Made by a program: the position numbers and the translations under genes | Shown here: piece by piece, positions 15,077 to 22,909 of the stretch | How the letters are laid out: the number at the start of each line of letters is the position of its first letter | Position numbering within the stretch: position 1 is the first letter of the stretch | From: DATKKG01 sp964475215 | GTDB taxonomy: Archaea; Thermoproteota; Nitrososphaeria; Conexivisphaerales; DTJL01 | Direction: 5' to 3' | Assembly: GCA_964475215.1 (NCBI GenBank) | Contig: CAYYVT010000159.1 | Location: 1-37,890, forward strand | DNA length: 37,890 nt | Notes under the pieces: model-generated | Databases searched by the model: none | The model's input: the letters and a program-made list of their open reading frames with translations, nothing else | What the model was told of the DNA's origin: nothing

Positions 15077-16021
15077 ATGCCGGAAATGGAATACATAAGG
15101 TTGGGCAGGAAGGGGCCCAGGGTCTCCCTGATAGGCTTCGGGGGGTGGCAGGCGGGTGGAAAGGAATGGGGAGATGATTTTAACGACTCCTCCGTCATTC
15201 AGGCCATAGGGAGGTCGCTCGAGCTGGGCGTGAACCTCATCGACACAGCCGAATTATATGGAGATGGCCACTCGGAGGAGGTCATCGGAAGGGCCCTAAG
15301 GGACTACGGAAGGGAGAATTTTGTTGTGGCCACGAAGTTCCAAGGGGAGCACCTCCACCATGACGACCTGTTGAAGGCGTGCGACGCCAGCATTGCGCGC
15401 CTCGGAGTGGACAGGATCGACCTATATCAGATGCACTGGACGGATCCGTGGGAGCAGGTGCCCCTCAGGGAGACCATGAAGGGCCTGAAGCGGCTAAAGC
15501 GGGATGGGAAGGTTGAACATGTGGGCGTGAGCAACTTCGCGGTGAGAGACCTAAAGGAAGCCCAGGAGCTCCTGGGAGACCTCGAAATCGTTTCCAATCA
15601 GGTGCGCTACAACCTCCTGCAGAGGGAGATCGAGGCCGAGGTCCTTCCCTACTGCAGGAAGGCGGGGATCTCCGTCATCGCATGGAGCCCCCTGGCAAAG
15701 GGTCTGCTGACCGGGAAGTACAACGTGGGCAACGTTCCCAAGGACCCCGTCAGGGCTAACGGAAAGCTCTTCTCCCGCCTCAATATGGAGCAAGCCCAGC
15801 CCCTCCTGAAAGCTATCGGCGTGGTCGCCTCCAGACGCGAAAAGACCCTGTCCCAGGTATCCCTGAACTGGCTGTTATCCAACGGGGTGGTCGCCATTCC
15901 TGGGGCCAAGAACAGCGTCCAAGCCGAGATTAACGCCGGAGCCACGGGATGGAGGCTGACTGCTGGGGAGAGGAAGGCAATAACAACGGCTGCGGAGAGG
16001 GTTCACCTCTCCTATTTCTGA
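15077..16021 (+). CDS. Aldo/keto reductase
   Basis: A 314-residue NAD(P)H-dependent reductase of aldehydes or ketones with the (alpha/beta)8 fold. The catalytic tetrad is Asp56 and Tyr61 (NLIDTAELYG), Lys87 (VVATKF) and His120 (YQMHW). Further family marks are VGVSNF, VSNQVRYNLLQREIE, AWSPLAKGLLTGKY near the middle and IPGAKN near the C-terminus, which binds the cofactor phosphate; these fit the YajO/Tas-like bacterial-archaeal subgroup. An AAGGAGGA site sits about 8 bases before the ATG, and a weak TATA-like CTCTATGTA lies about 27 bases upstream. It is divergent from the LLM oxidoreductase; the physiological substrate is unknown. Confidence 0.94.
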   Translation: MPEMEYIRLGRKGPRVSLIGFGGWQAGGKEWGDDFNDSSVIQAIGRSLELGVNLIDTAELYGDGHSEEVIGRALRDYGRENFVVATKFQGEHLHHDDLLKACDASIARLGVDRIDLYQMHWTDPWEQVPLRETMKGLKRLKRDGKVEHVGVSNFAVRDLKEAQELLGDLEIVSNQVRYNLLQREIEAEVLPYCRKAGISVIAWSPLAKGLLTGKYNVGNVPKDPVRANGKLFSRLNMEQAQPLLKAIGVVASRREKTLSQVSLNWLLSNGVVAIPGAKNSVQAEINAGATGWRLTAGERKAITTAAERVHLSYF

Positions 16022-16024
16022 ACG

Positions 16025-16300
16025 CTAGGTTCCCGACGCGTAGGCTTCATTGATGTAGGCTACGAGGCTTTGGCCCTCGACGTACTTGAGACCGAACTCC
16101 CTGCAGATGTTCTTGTTCATGATGTCAATCAGCACCACCGCGCCCTCATTGAAGACCGCCCTGATGTGCTTCTCAAGGGGCTCTGGGTTGTCGGCCACAT
16201 CGTCCCAGTCAAGGTTCTGGACCTTCTTGAGGCTGAGCCTCAGGGCCGTCGAGGCGACCCTTCCTAGGACCTCAATCGAAGCGCTGAGGGTCCGAAGCAT
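16025..16300 (-). CDS. Small helical protein, paralogue of the one at 13705
   Basis: This 91-residue, apparently all-helical protein has no named domain that I can assign with certainty. Its NPEPLEKHIRAVFNEGAVVL and IDIMNKNICREFGL segments align without gaps with NDPAGFHSILREVFGDSANI and LEDFMKRSLIKELSL of the protein at 13705-14013, and the earlier VLGRVASTALRLSL with LLGGSASSAFRGYL, about 30 percent identity over 65 residues by eye. The ATG at 16300 follows a purine-rich GAAGAAGAAG stretch. It lies 68 bases downstream of the response regulator in the same direction and probably shares its transcript, so it may be a signalling output or partner. An in-frame extension upstream lacks a start codon. 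Confidence 0.6.
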   Translation of the reverse strand: MLRTLSASIEVLGRVASTALRLSLKKVQNLDWDDVADNPEPLEKHIRAVFNEGAVVLIDIMNKNICREFGLKYVEGQSLVAYINEAYASGT

Positions 16301-16368
16301 GCGCTTCTTCTTCTCTTCAGGCGCCTCTGCACTTGGTGTTGGCAGGAAGCAACTCCTCCGCCAGTATG

Positions 16369-16842
16369 TCAGCTAGCCTTAGGCTTCTTCTGGGAGAGTT
16401 CCTTGGCCCTTTCCTTGATGTATTCGGCGACCTTCTCTTCGGAGTACTTCCTGTTCTCGGCTTGCTTCTTGAGGAGAACGCCTATCTTGTCCAGCAGCTC
16501 CTTCACGTCGAAGGGTTTTATGACGTAGCCATCGGCTCCCTCATTCACCGACTTCATTGCGTTGTCAAGGTCGGGATACCCGGTAACGATGACCTTGACC
16601 ATGTCGACGACGCCGCCGGCCATCTTGGAAAGCAGTTCAGTACCCTTCATGTCGGGAAGGACGACGTCGATCAGGGCAAGATCGTAATGGTGCGTCTTAT
16701 ACTTCTTCAGGCCTTCCGTGCCGTCCTTTGCTGTGTCCACCAAATAGCCCTTAAGGTCGAGCACGTTTGAGAGGGAAGTCCTGATACCCTCGTCGTCGTC
16801 GATGATCAATATGCTCGCCCTTGGAGCTGCCTTTTCTTTCAT
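16369..16842 (-). CDS. Single-domain response regulator
   Basis: A CheY-like receiver of 157 residues that would be phosphorylated by a histidine kinase, probably the one encoded just upstream. Counted from the ATG at 16842, the acidic pocket is Asp15-Asp17 (IIDDDEG), the phospho-acceptor is Asp59 (ALIDVVLPDM), the switch threonine is Thr87 (VIVTGYPD), and Lys109 is in VIKPFD. After the receiver there is only a charged helical tail (about 125-157, ending KKPKAS), with no DNA-binding domain, so output is by protein contact. The frame opens at 16914, but a TATA box (GTTATAC, 16867-16873) 28 bases before 16842 supports the shorter form. The small protein at 16025 follows in the same direction. 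Confidence 0.93.
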   Translation of the reverse strand: MKEKAAPRASILIIDDDEGIRTSLSNVLDLKGYLVDTAKDGTEGLKKYKTHHYDLALIDVVLPDMKGTELLSKMAGGVVDMVKVIVTGYPDLDNAMKSVNEGADGYVIKPFDVKELLDKIGVLLKKQAENRKYSEEKVAEYIKERAKELSQKKPKAS

Positions 16843-16866
16843 TGCCACCACATAGGCGAAACGTGA

Positions 16867-16873
16867 GTATAAC
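16867..16873 (-). promoter_or_regulatory. TATA box of the response regulator gene
   Basis: The minus strand reads GTTATAC, centred 28 bases before the ATG at 16842. It lies within the longer alternative reading frame and so argues for the downstream start. Confidence 0.55.
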
Positions 16874-16987
16874 CTTTGTGCTATGCGTACGTGATTCTTC
16901 CGAGGGAGAAGCAAGGGGCCGGCGCAATTGCTTCTTAGTGGACCGGCGGTCGGGGTGGCGCTGACAGACTGGACGGGCGGCGACCGC

Positions 16988-19342
16988 CTAGGTGCCCACG
17001 GAGGGTCCTGTCCACCTTCGCGTGGGCGGCAGCATGGGGCTCCCCTTGGGCTCGACCGGCTTGACGGGGAGGGTCACGGTGACCGTGGTCCCCTTGCCGG
17101 GGGCCGACGCCACGGAGATGGTTCCTCCGTGGCCCTCCACTATCCTCTTGCAGATGGGGAGGCCCAGCCCCATCCCCTGGGACTTGGTGGTGAAGAAGGG
17201 AGTGAACAGCATCCCCATATGCTTCTTCTTGATGCCCACTCCTGTATCCTCGACCTCTATGGTGACCAGGTCTCCGACCTGAACGGCGCTCACGGTCAGG
17301 GTGCCGCCCGAGGGCATGGCATCGCTAGCGTTTCGGAGGAGGTTGCAGAAGACCCGGAGCAACTTCTGCTCGTCGGCTGAAACGGCGACTTCGGGCCCTA
17401 TGTTGATCTCGATCTTGCACTGGCTCAGAGGGGTTCTCTCTATGGCCGACCTCACCACCTGGGCGAGGTGGATCTCCTTTCTCTCGCCGACCTCGGTCCT
17501 GGCGTATTCCAGAAGGTCAGAGACGATGGCGTTGGCGTGCTTGACGGACCTCTCCATGAGCGCCATCGTCTTCACCACCTCGGGGTTCTCCCTCTGGACC
17601 ATGGCATCGCTCAGGAAGTAGATCGACGTGTTGATGCTCGTCAACGGATTCCTAAGGTCATGGGCCACCTGCGCAGCCATCTCACCTATGGCGGCAAGCC
17701 TTTCGGCTACCACGAGCCTGTCCTGAGACTCCTTCAACTGCTCGGTGCGTTTCTCGACGAGCCTCTCCAACTCCTGGCTGTACTCCTTCAGCTGGTCCTC
17801 CAGCTGAATGGTCTTGGTGACGTCGCGGGCGATGCCCTCGACGGCGGTCAGCTTGCCGTCTCCATCAACCACCGGGACGACCGAAATGTCCAGATGGACC
17901 AGCCTGCCGTCCTTGGTCGTCCACTTGGACCGGATCCCTCCCGTGAAGTTGACCCCGGCCCTCAGCTCGTCAAGCATTTCGTTCTGAGCCAGGATGTCAC
18001 CAGGAGATATGAGCTGAAGCCCGAGGTCCTTGTTCCCGTACATCTCCTCGACAGAGTAGCCGAGGACCTTCTCGACGGACTTGTTGACGTATTCGACTCC
18101 CTTATCTGGGGAGATGCGGAAGATGACGTCGACGGCGTTCTCGGCCAGACGGCGGAACCTCTCTTCGCTCTCCTTCAGGGCCGTCTCCATCTTCAGCCTC
18201 TCCGTTATGTCGGTGGAGACGCCCACCATGGCGATGGGGGCCCCATGGAGGTCCTCCACAAGAGAGATCGTAAGGACCGTCATCCTGTCTTCGTTGCTCT
18301 CCTTCTTGACCCTTAGCACGCCCTCCCAGCTGCCCTTCTCGTACACGGCAGCCATGATGTCCCCCATGCCCTTGGAAGAAACAAGGTCCCCCCAGACGTC
18401 GGAAACGGGCATGCCCATGGCCTCCGAACGCTTCTTCTCGAAGATCTTCTCGGCTTCCTTGTTCCAGTATATCACAGAGCCCCGCATGTCCGAAGCCACC
18501 ACCGCGTTGTCGACCTGGTCTAGGATCGCAGCCTGAAGTCTGATCCTCGATTCCGACTCGCGCCGCCCGACTAGATCCCGTGCCGTGACGACCGCGCCCA
18601 CGACGCTTCCGTGGATCATTATGGGGTCGACGGTCACTTCGTACTCGAGAAAGACGCCGGGCTTCGTCCTCAGGCTGACGTCCACCGGCCCCCAGGTCCC
18701 CCCTCCGGAAACGGTGTTCCGAAGGTCCTCAACGTCACTTCCCTCCAGCCTGGGGAGCAGCGTGGAGATGTCCTTGCCTATGATCGACCTGCGGTCATAG
18801 CCTGTCACTATCTCAGTCCTCTTGTTGACGAAATCTATGCGCCAGAGGGAGTCAACGGTGACCAGCAACATCGTCCCGCTTTCGAGCGCTGACTCCATCT
18901 TCTCTCTTGTGCGCTCAAGTTCGTCCTGTAGGGCTATGTTCTCGGTTATGTCCTCCCCCGTACAGACGATGGCGGTGGCCTGACCAGCGTCGTTTCGGAT
19001 GAGGGTGTTGCTCCAAGATATGGTCCTCATCCCTCCGCTCCTGGTCTTCACCGAGTTCGTATTTCGGGTATGAGTCTCGCCGGCACGCATCCTGTCCATT
19101 ATGGCGCGCGTGCTTTCGAGGTCCATCCTAGGGACGAATTCACCCACCCAGTCCTTCCCGGCCAGGTCGGCAAGCGTATACCCCAGTAGACGTTCGGCGG
19201 AAGCGTTCATGTAGAGTATCTTGTCCTGAAGGTCGAGTATCAGGATGATGGAGGCGACCGTATCCAGGTAACGCGACACCGTTGCCCGGATGTCCAGCAA
19301 GGGCCCTTCGATGGGCCGGTTCCCTGGGGGGACGTCCTCCAT
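16988..19342 (-). CDS. Soluble multi-PAS sensor histidine kinase
   Basis: The 784-residue protein has about four PAS domains in series (roughly 22-135, 150-260, 270-385 and 395-520), then a coiled-coil linker (EYSQELERLVEKRTEQLKES), a HisKA domain with His561 in QVAHDLRNPLTS, and an ATPase domain with N box (NLLRNASDAM), G1 (EDTGVGIK) and G2 (GMGLGLPICKRI). The PAS-linker boundaries carry typical DITE/DVTK ends, so small-molecule or redox signals in the cytoplasm are likely; there is no membrane span. Archaeal kinases of this shape usually signal to single-domain regulators, such as the one at 16369, 145 bases downstream. The ATG at 19342 has an ATTAATAC box about 33 bases upstream, overlapping the TrmO stop. 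Confidence 0.95.
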   Translation of the reverse strand: MEDVPPGNRPIEGPLLDIRATVSRYLDTVASIILILDLQDKILYMNASAERLLGYTLADLAGKDWVGEFVPRMDLESTRAIMDRMRAGETHTRNTNSVKTRSGGMRTISWSNTLIRNDAGQATAIVCTGEDITENIALQDELERTREKMESALESGTMLLVTVDSLWRIDFVNKRTEIVTGYDRRSIIGKDISTLLPRLEGSDVEDLRNTVSGGGTWGPVDVSLRTKPGVFLEYEVTVDPIMIHGSVVGAVVTARDLVGRRESESRIRLQAAILDQVDNAVVASDMRGSVIYWNKEAEKIFEKKRSEAMGMPVSDVWGDLVSSKGMGDIMAAVYEKGSWEGVLRVKKESNEDRMTVLTISLVEDLHGAPIAMVGVSTDITERLKMETALKESEERFRRLAENAVDVIFRISPDKGVEYVNKSVEKVLGYSVEEMYGNKDLGLQLISPGDILAQNEMLDELRAGVNFTGGIRSKWTTKDGRLVHLDISVVPVVDGDGKLTAVEGIARDVTKTIQLEDQLKEYSQELERLVEKRTEQLKESQDRLVVAERLAAIGEMAAQVAHDLRNPLTSINTSIYFLSDAMVQRENPEVVKTMALMERSVKHANAIVSDLLEYARTEVGERKEIHLAQVVRSAIERTPLSQCKIEINIGPEVAVSADEQKLLRVFCNLLRNASDAMPSGGTLTVSAVQVGDLVTIEVEDTGVGIKKKHMGMLFTPFFTTKSQGMGLGLPICKRIVEGHGGTISVASAPGKGTTVTVTLPVKPVEPKGSPMLPPTRRWTGPSVGT

Positions 19343-19375
19343 CGCAATCAGTCTGCGTTTAGGGCCGGTCAGGTA

Positions 19376-19903
19376 TTAATGCCTTCGGCGGGGGGCCTTG
19401 CTTCTTTGCCGCCCGGCCTCCTTCTGCCTTGCGATCCTCTCAAGAGCCGAATACCACGTTGGAACCTTGATGTGCGAAACCCTTCTCTCGGGAGTATAGG
19501 GCTTTATGTCGATGACAGGTGTGGCGTCGAAGGCCTCCAGTCCCCTCACAACGAGGTGTGGGCCGTCCCGTTTGAGGACCTTCACAGCCGAGAAGCCTAT
19601 GGGGTTCGGCCTAGACGGAGAATCTAAAGCAAAGACCCCAACGGTGGGGAGCTGGCCGAGGTCGAGCCCCCTCCTCAGGAACTTCTTGGGCCTGACCTTC
19701 AGGACCCCCTTCTGCTCGGCGCGGAGCTTGTCGAAGTGAAAGAGCACGATCAGATGAGAGAACCCATCCATTCCTTCAAGGCCGTCGGCAAACTCGGGGA
19801 GGATGTCAATCGTGTATTCCAAGTCCTTCCCCCTGTCCCTGACTTCGTCGTCGGTAGCCAACGTGTGGGCTATGCCGATGGGTCGAAGCCTGATCTCTTC
19901 CAT
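19376..19903 (-). CDS. trmO: TrmO-family tRNA methyltransferase (t6A37 N6-methylation)
   Basis: The protein belongs to the UPF0066/TsaA-TrmO family, SAM-dependent enzymes that methylate N6-threonylcarbamoyladenosine at position 37 of tRNA-Thr in bacteria; archaeal members are presumed to do likewise. The 175 residues include the opening IRLRPIGIAHT, DGFSHLIVLFHF, VGVFALDSPSRPNPIGFSAV (the SRPNPIG signature), and the FDATPVIDIKPY end motif. The basic C-terminal tail (KEAGRQRSKAPRRRH) could help bind tRNA. Length is typical of the catalytic beta-barrel without an extra domain. The ATG at 19903 has a GAAATAAGC box about 30 bases upstream. The downstream histidine kinase promoter overlaps its stop codon. 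Confidence 0.93.
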   Translation of the reverse strand: MEEIRLRPIGIAHTLATDDEVRDRGKDLEYTIDILPEFADGLEGMDGFSHLIVLFHFDKLRAEQKGVLKVRPKKFLRRGLDLGQLPTVGVFALDSPSRPNPIGFSAVKVLKRDGPHLVVRGLEAFDATPVIDIKPYTPERRVSHIKVPTWYSALERIARQKEAGRQRSKAPRRRH

Positions 19904-19953
19904 GGACCTGAAGAGGGCAAGTGGAGGAGCTTATTTCGTTTGCCTTAGCTCCC

Positions 19954-20343
19954 CTATAGGCTGACGGATGCGGGCTCTATCTTCAACACTATTCGCCGCT
20001 CATCCGGTGCCTGGGAGTTGAATCGGTGGCCGGTGTACTTCTTCGACAACATGTCGATGTGTTCCCTGGCGCCTTGGGTCACGGTAGCTACGACCCTGCC
20101 CCTGATGAGGAGCTTCCTGTAAGGATCCTCCACGTCGAGGACGGCCACGGCGACCCTGGGATCTCTCGCGACGTTCCTCTCCTTGGTCCTCCCCACGGCC
20201 GTATTGATCACCACGATGTCTCCCTCCCTAGCAATCCAGACAGGCGTCACCTGGGGCGAGCCGTCCTTCATCAGCGTGGCGAGGCAGGCAAAGTTCTTGC
20301 CGTCAAGGAGCCTCCTTCCTTCGGCCGGGATCTTCGCTGGCAT
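19954..20343 (-). CDS. PPOX-class split-barrel oxidoreductase, probably F420-dependent
   Basis: A 129-residue split beta-barrel protein of the pyridoxamine-phosphate-oxidase superfamily. It follows the pattern of short F420-binding members: FACLATLMKDGSPQVTPVWI, IVVINTAVGRTKERNVARDP (Thr-Lys-x-Arg-Asn contacting the cofactor phosphate), VAVAVLDVEDPYRKLLIRG, and a closing RIVLKIEPASVSL. Such proteins reduce diverse substrates with F420H2 or bind FMN or heme; the true substrate cannot be told. With the LLM enzyme at 14075 and the split-barrel fusion at 31658 it points to an F420-producing host. A GCTTATC box lies about 33 bases before the ATG at 20343. Confidence 0.85.
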   Translation of the reverse strand: MPAKIPAEGRRLLDGKNFACLATLMKDGSPQVTPVWIAREGDIVVINTAVGRTKERNVARDPRVAVAVLDVEDPYRKLLIRGRVVATVTQGAREHIDMLSKKYTGHRFNSQAPDERRIVLKIEPASVSL

Positions 20344-20383
20344 AGGATGTCGAGCCTTTGCCGATGAAGCCCCGAGATAAGCC

Positions 20384-21124
20384 TTACCCTTCGGCTTCGT
20401 CTGGCGGAGTGAAGGGCTTTTCGCACGCTATGGCGACGTAGCGGGAAAGGAACCAGACGCCGGTCCGTCCATCGAGGAACCTTTCCAACTTTTCCACTTT
20501 CCCGGCGAGCCAATCGGATCCCAAGGCCTTCCAAACGACGGGATCGATCTTGAAGAGGGGCCTTGAGCTGAAGGGGATCAAGCCCACGGATGCCATCATC
20601 CTTAGTCCGTCGCCGTGCGAGAAATAGGCCCGGCAGGGTGCGTGGAGCCTGCTCCATGAGGCGATCCTGCGGAGGATGGCTGCTGGAGCGAACTTGTTGC
20701 TTATGTCCACCACCAGCCTCCCGCCAGGCTTCAGGGCGTCTGCCATTTCGGCGACGGCAGATTCAGGATCCTGAAGGTACTTGATGACCCTGATGCAGGT
20801 CACAAAGTCGAAGGCTTCGTCTCTGAAGGGGAGATCGTCGGGTGAGGCGAGCACAAAGTGCTTCGAAGAATCGCCCAGGTAACGCTGCTTGGCCCAGGCA
20901 AGCTCCTTCGGAGACGGGTCCACCCCTATCACCTCCGGAGGGGGAGGGAAGTTGACCAGTCGGCCGGCTCCGGTACCCACGTCCAAGAGGACCCCCGGTC
21001 TCAGGTCGCCGAGGAGGCCCATCACCACCCTCTGTTCATATGAGACCGCCCTTCGAGCCCCTGGCAATCCGTACCGTGATTCGAAGTCGTTTGCTTGGGG
21101 GATCGTTTCAAGGTCTAGCGACAA
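20384..21124 (-). CDS. Class I SAM-dependent methyltransferase
   Basis: A 246-residue methyltransferase of the UbiE/COQ5-like type. Motif I is GVLLDVGTGAGRL, the acidic end of strand 2 is VIGVDPS, then LPFRDEAFDFVTCIRVIKYL (motif II region) and LKPGGRLVVDISNK (motif III). The C-terminal part has a YFSHGDGLRMMASVGLIPF segment, which is common in small-molecule or lipid methyltransferases. The target is unknown. The start is a TTG at 21124; no ATG in frame lies near it, and a CTTATG element about 35 bases upstream may be its TATA box. It is followed after 40 bases by the PPOX-class gene, each with a plausible promoter. Confidence 0.9.
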   Translation of the reverse strand: MSLDLETIPQANDFESRYGLPGARRAVSYEQRVVMGLLGDLRPGVLLDVGTGAGRLVNFPPPPEVIGVDPSPKELAWAKQRYLGDSSKHFVLASPDDLPFRDEAFDFVTCIRVIKYLQDPESAVAEMADALKPGGRLVVDISNKFAPAAILRRIASWSRLHAPCRAYFSHGDGLRMMASVGLIPFSSRPLFKIDPVVWKALGSDWLAGKVEKLERFLDGRTGVWFLSRYVAIACEKPFTPPDEAEG

Positions 21125-21212
21125 GGGGGACTTTGGTCCGATGGCCGCCTACGCCTCATAAGGGTTTGGCAGAATTCCTAGAGCGTCAGCGGTTGAGCTG
21201 GGATTGAGGCCG

Positions 21213-21908
21213 TCACTCCAAGGCGAAGTAGACCCGCCTGTTCGACTTCCCCTTGTTGTCGGCCCTGAGGAACTTGACCTTCCCGATCTCGGAGGTCCTC
21301 GAGACATGGACGCCTCCGTCCGCCTGGCGGTCGAAATCGCCTATCTCCACGATCCTCAGCTCTGAGGCTTCAGGCGGCGCCGCCTGCGCCAGCTTGACTA
21401 TGCCGGGCATCGAGAGGGCCTCCTCTCTCTTCAAGAAGTAGGTGCGGACGGCGAGGTCACGGGCTATGACTTCGTTCACCTTGGCCACGTACGACTCCAT
21501 CCTGCCCTTGTCGAACGACTCTAGGCTGAAGTCCACCCTGGACTCGTCGGGCGCCACCGAGTTCCCGGTTATCAGGGCACCCGTCTCCAGGTTCACCACG
21601 TTGCTCAGTATGTGAGTGGCAGTGTGCATCTTCATCACCCTGTATCTCCTCTCCCAGTCGAGGACTCCGTTCACCGTCTGGCCGACCGAGAAGGCGGGTG
21701 GGTTGGAGAAGGAGTGAAGAACATCGTCCCCCTCCTTTGTGACTTCGACGACCGGGATGCCCTCAATGGTGCCGAGATCGGAAACCAGCCCTCCCCCGCG
21801 AGGATTAAATCCCGTCTGGTCCAGGACCACTGCCGAACCCTCCAACCTTGTGACGGTGGCCGCGAACTCCTTCATGTATGCGTCCTCCCAGAACAGCTTC
21901 CTGGTCAA
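21213..21908 (-). CDS. alaX: AlaX-type alanyl-tRNA editing protein
   Basis: A free-standing editing domain that hydrolyses Ser- or Gly-tRNA(Ala) made in error by alanyl-tRNA synthetase. The 231 residues match AlaX-M: an N-terminal beta-barrel with GFNPRGGGLVSDLGTI (the Gly-rich GG(G/Q) turn), the zinc-binding HTATH motif in MHTATHILSNVV, and a C-terminal ADGGVHVSRTSEIG. The second zinc site is normally CGGTH; here the first position is Asp and the Thr is Val, while the His is kept. Similar Asp variants exist in some archaeal AlaX proteins as far as I recall. The start is a TTG at 21908 with a CGTATATGG box about 32 bases upstream. No alaS is in the window. Confidence 0.92.
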   Translation of the reverse strand: MTRKLFWEDAYMKEFAATVTRLEGSAVVLDQTGFNPRGGGLVSDLGTIEGIPVVEVTKEGDDVLHSFSNPPAFSVGQTVNGVLDWERRYRVMKMHTATHILSNVVNLETGALITGNSVAPDESRVDFSLESFDKGRMESYVAKVNEVIARDLAVRTYFLKREEALSMPGIVKLAQAAPPEASELRIVEIGDFDRQADGGVHVSRTSEIGKVKFLRADNKGKSNRRVYFALE

Positions 21909-22103
21909 TTGCGCAGAGCAGTGTGCGTCTCCGCCATATACGTTGCGCGAACGGTAGCCTCTCCGGTGCCGTCAGTTGAGCGTCACCGAAGGTCGGATGG
22001 GCGATTTCTGCCGTTCAGGGCAGGAGCCCATCCATTCTGCCCATGGAGGAGAGGATTCAAGACCCCAGATTGCCTGCCGAAAGGCCACGAAATCCTAAAA
22101 TCA

Positions 22104-22120
22104 GAATCCGATGAGGATTC
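22104..22120 (+). promoter_or_regulatory. Operator-like palindrome at the NifX-like gene promoter
   Basis: GAATCC-GATGA-GGATTC is a perfect inverted repeat with 6-base arms and a 5-base loop. It lies between a TATA-like CTAAAATC (22095-22102) and the expected start of transcription near 22124, where a bound regulator would block initiation. Confidence 0.5.
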
Positions 22121-22138
22121 CAACAAGGGAAACGCCCG

Positions 22139-22504
22139 ATGAAGGTGGCCATCGCGACGGATGACGGGAAGACGGTAAGCCAGGACCTGGGATCCGCCAA
22201 GTTCTACCTCGTGGTCACAGTCAGCAGGTCCAAGACCAAGGGCAGGGAGCTGAGGCTAAAGGCGAGGAGGGTGCCGTCAAGGTGGGACGACGGAGAGATC
22301 AATCCAGTTCGAGGCGTCGGGTCGTTCATTCAGCCCGTCGAAGACTGCCAACTGCTAATCGTGGGCGGCATGAGCAGAGCCGAAGACCAGGATTTCAAGC
22401 GGTTAGGGAAGGCGACTCGCCTCACCGACTTGGCCCTGGTCGAGGACATCCTGGCTGCCCTTGTCAGGGGGCGCCTTGACGACCACCCAGAGAGGGCGAG
22501 GTAG
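22139..22504 (+). CDS. NifX/NifB-C-like protein (dinitrogenase cofactor-binding fold)
   Basis: The 121-residue protein opens with MKVAIATDDGKTVSQDLGSA and continues KFYLVVTV, the typical start of the small ribonuclease H-like fold found in NifX, NafY and the C-terminus of NifB. It has a central CQLLIVGGMS strand-turn, where NifX-like proteins have the I..GG turn, and a C-terminal helix (LALVEDILAALVRG). In methanogens and other archaea, orphan members occur without nitrogenase and may carry metal clusters. No nif gene is present here, so a role in nitrogen fixation is not supported. AAGGGA (22125-22130) precedes the ATG by 8 bases, and the palindrome at 22104 suggests regulation. Confidence 0.7.
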   Translation: MKVAIATDDGKTVSQDLGSAKFYLVVTVSRSKTKGRELRLKARRVPSRWDDGEINPVRGVGSFIQPVEDCQLLIVGGMSRAEDQDFKRLGKATRLTDLALVEDILAALVRGRLDDHPERAR

Positions 22505-22720
22505 CCGCCGCCGGATCGCCTTTCAGGGATGCACTGGGGAGAGTGCGTGGGAGGGGACTTCGATTTCGACTGCGAATTCCTCTTCCTGAAGACAGTTGAC
22601 CGCTGTGCCCAAGAAAGAGGAGCCCAGCGGTAGGGCCCGCGAGCCCCGCGGCCGGACGGTCCCGACCTTAGCATACCGCGCCAGCAACGGTTAAAGGATT
22701 GATAAGCACAATGGGGAACG
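22505..22720. other. Gene-free spacer
   Basis: This 216-base stretch holds no convincing gene or RNA. It has a 34-residue ATG frame at 22529-22633 with three cysteines but no promoter or Shine-Dalgarno site, a very GC-rich patch at about 22630-22665, and the TATA-like GGTTAAAGG (22689-22697) that belongs to the next operon. Confidence 0.5.
22689..22697 (+). promoter_or_regulatory. TATA box of the small-protein/nucleotidyltransferase operon
   Basis: GGTTAAAGG is centred 28 bases before the ATG at 22721, consistent with a leaderless two-gene transcript. Confidence 0.55.
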
Positions 22721-22906
22721 ATGACGTTTTCGGGCGCTGCGAAGGATCCAAGGGAAAGGAACCTTTCGCTGGCCATCGAGATGTCATCTGTGGCGCTGGA
22801 TATCTGCTGGGAGGCCATCGTTGAGCAGAACCCGGGCCGGCCGCGCGAGGAGCTCCTCGCCATCTTCAGGAAGAAGCTCGGAAGCCGCGAGATGGCGGAT
22901 GAGTGA
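22721..22906 (+). CDS. Small protein paired with a nucleotidyltransferase (possible antitoxin-like partner)
   Basis: A 61-residue mainly helical protein, about one quarter acidic, with RNLSLAIEMSSVALDICWEA and EELLAIFRKKLG helices. I know no named domain. It is the first gene of a tight pair: its stop at 22904-22906 is only 3 bases before the TTG start of the nucleotidyltransferase gene, and a TATA box (22689-22697) sits 28 bases before its ATG. The pairing of a very short protein with a nucleotidyltransferase-fold protein resembles MNT/HEPN or AbiE-like toxin-antitoxin modules, but the small member here does not look like HEPN or a winged helix. The role is inferred only. Confidence 0.6.
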   Translation: MTFSGAAKDPRERNLSLAIEMSSVALDICWEAIVEQNPGRPREELLAIFRKKLGSREMADE

Positions 22907-22909
22907 GCC

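Noticed and set aside
15010..15198. 62-residue minus-strand frame at the start of the aldo/keto reductase gene
   Set aside because: It overlaps a well-supported gene on the other strand and the TATA box of the LLM oxidoreductase.
17468..18316. 282-residue plus-strand frame opposite the histidine kinase
   Set aside because: It has no promoter and reads His/Asp/Leu-rich text that follows from the kinase codons; the kinase is complete.
22529..22633. 34-residue ATG frame with three cysteines in the spacer before the nucleotidyltransferase pair
   Set aside because: It has no Shine-Dalgarno or TATA box at the right distance, and the length and composition do not exceed chance.
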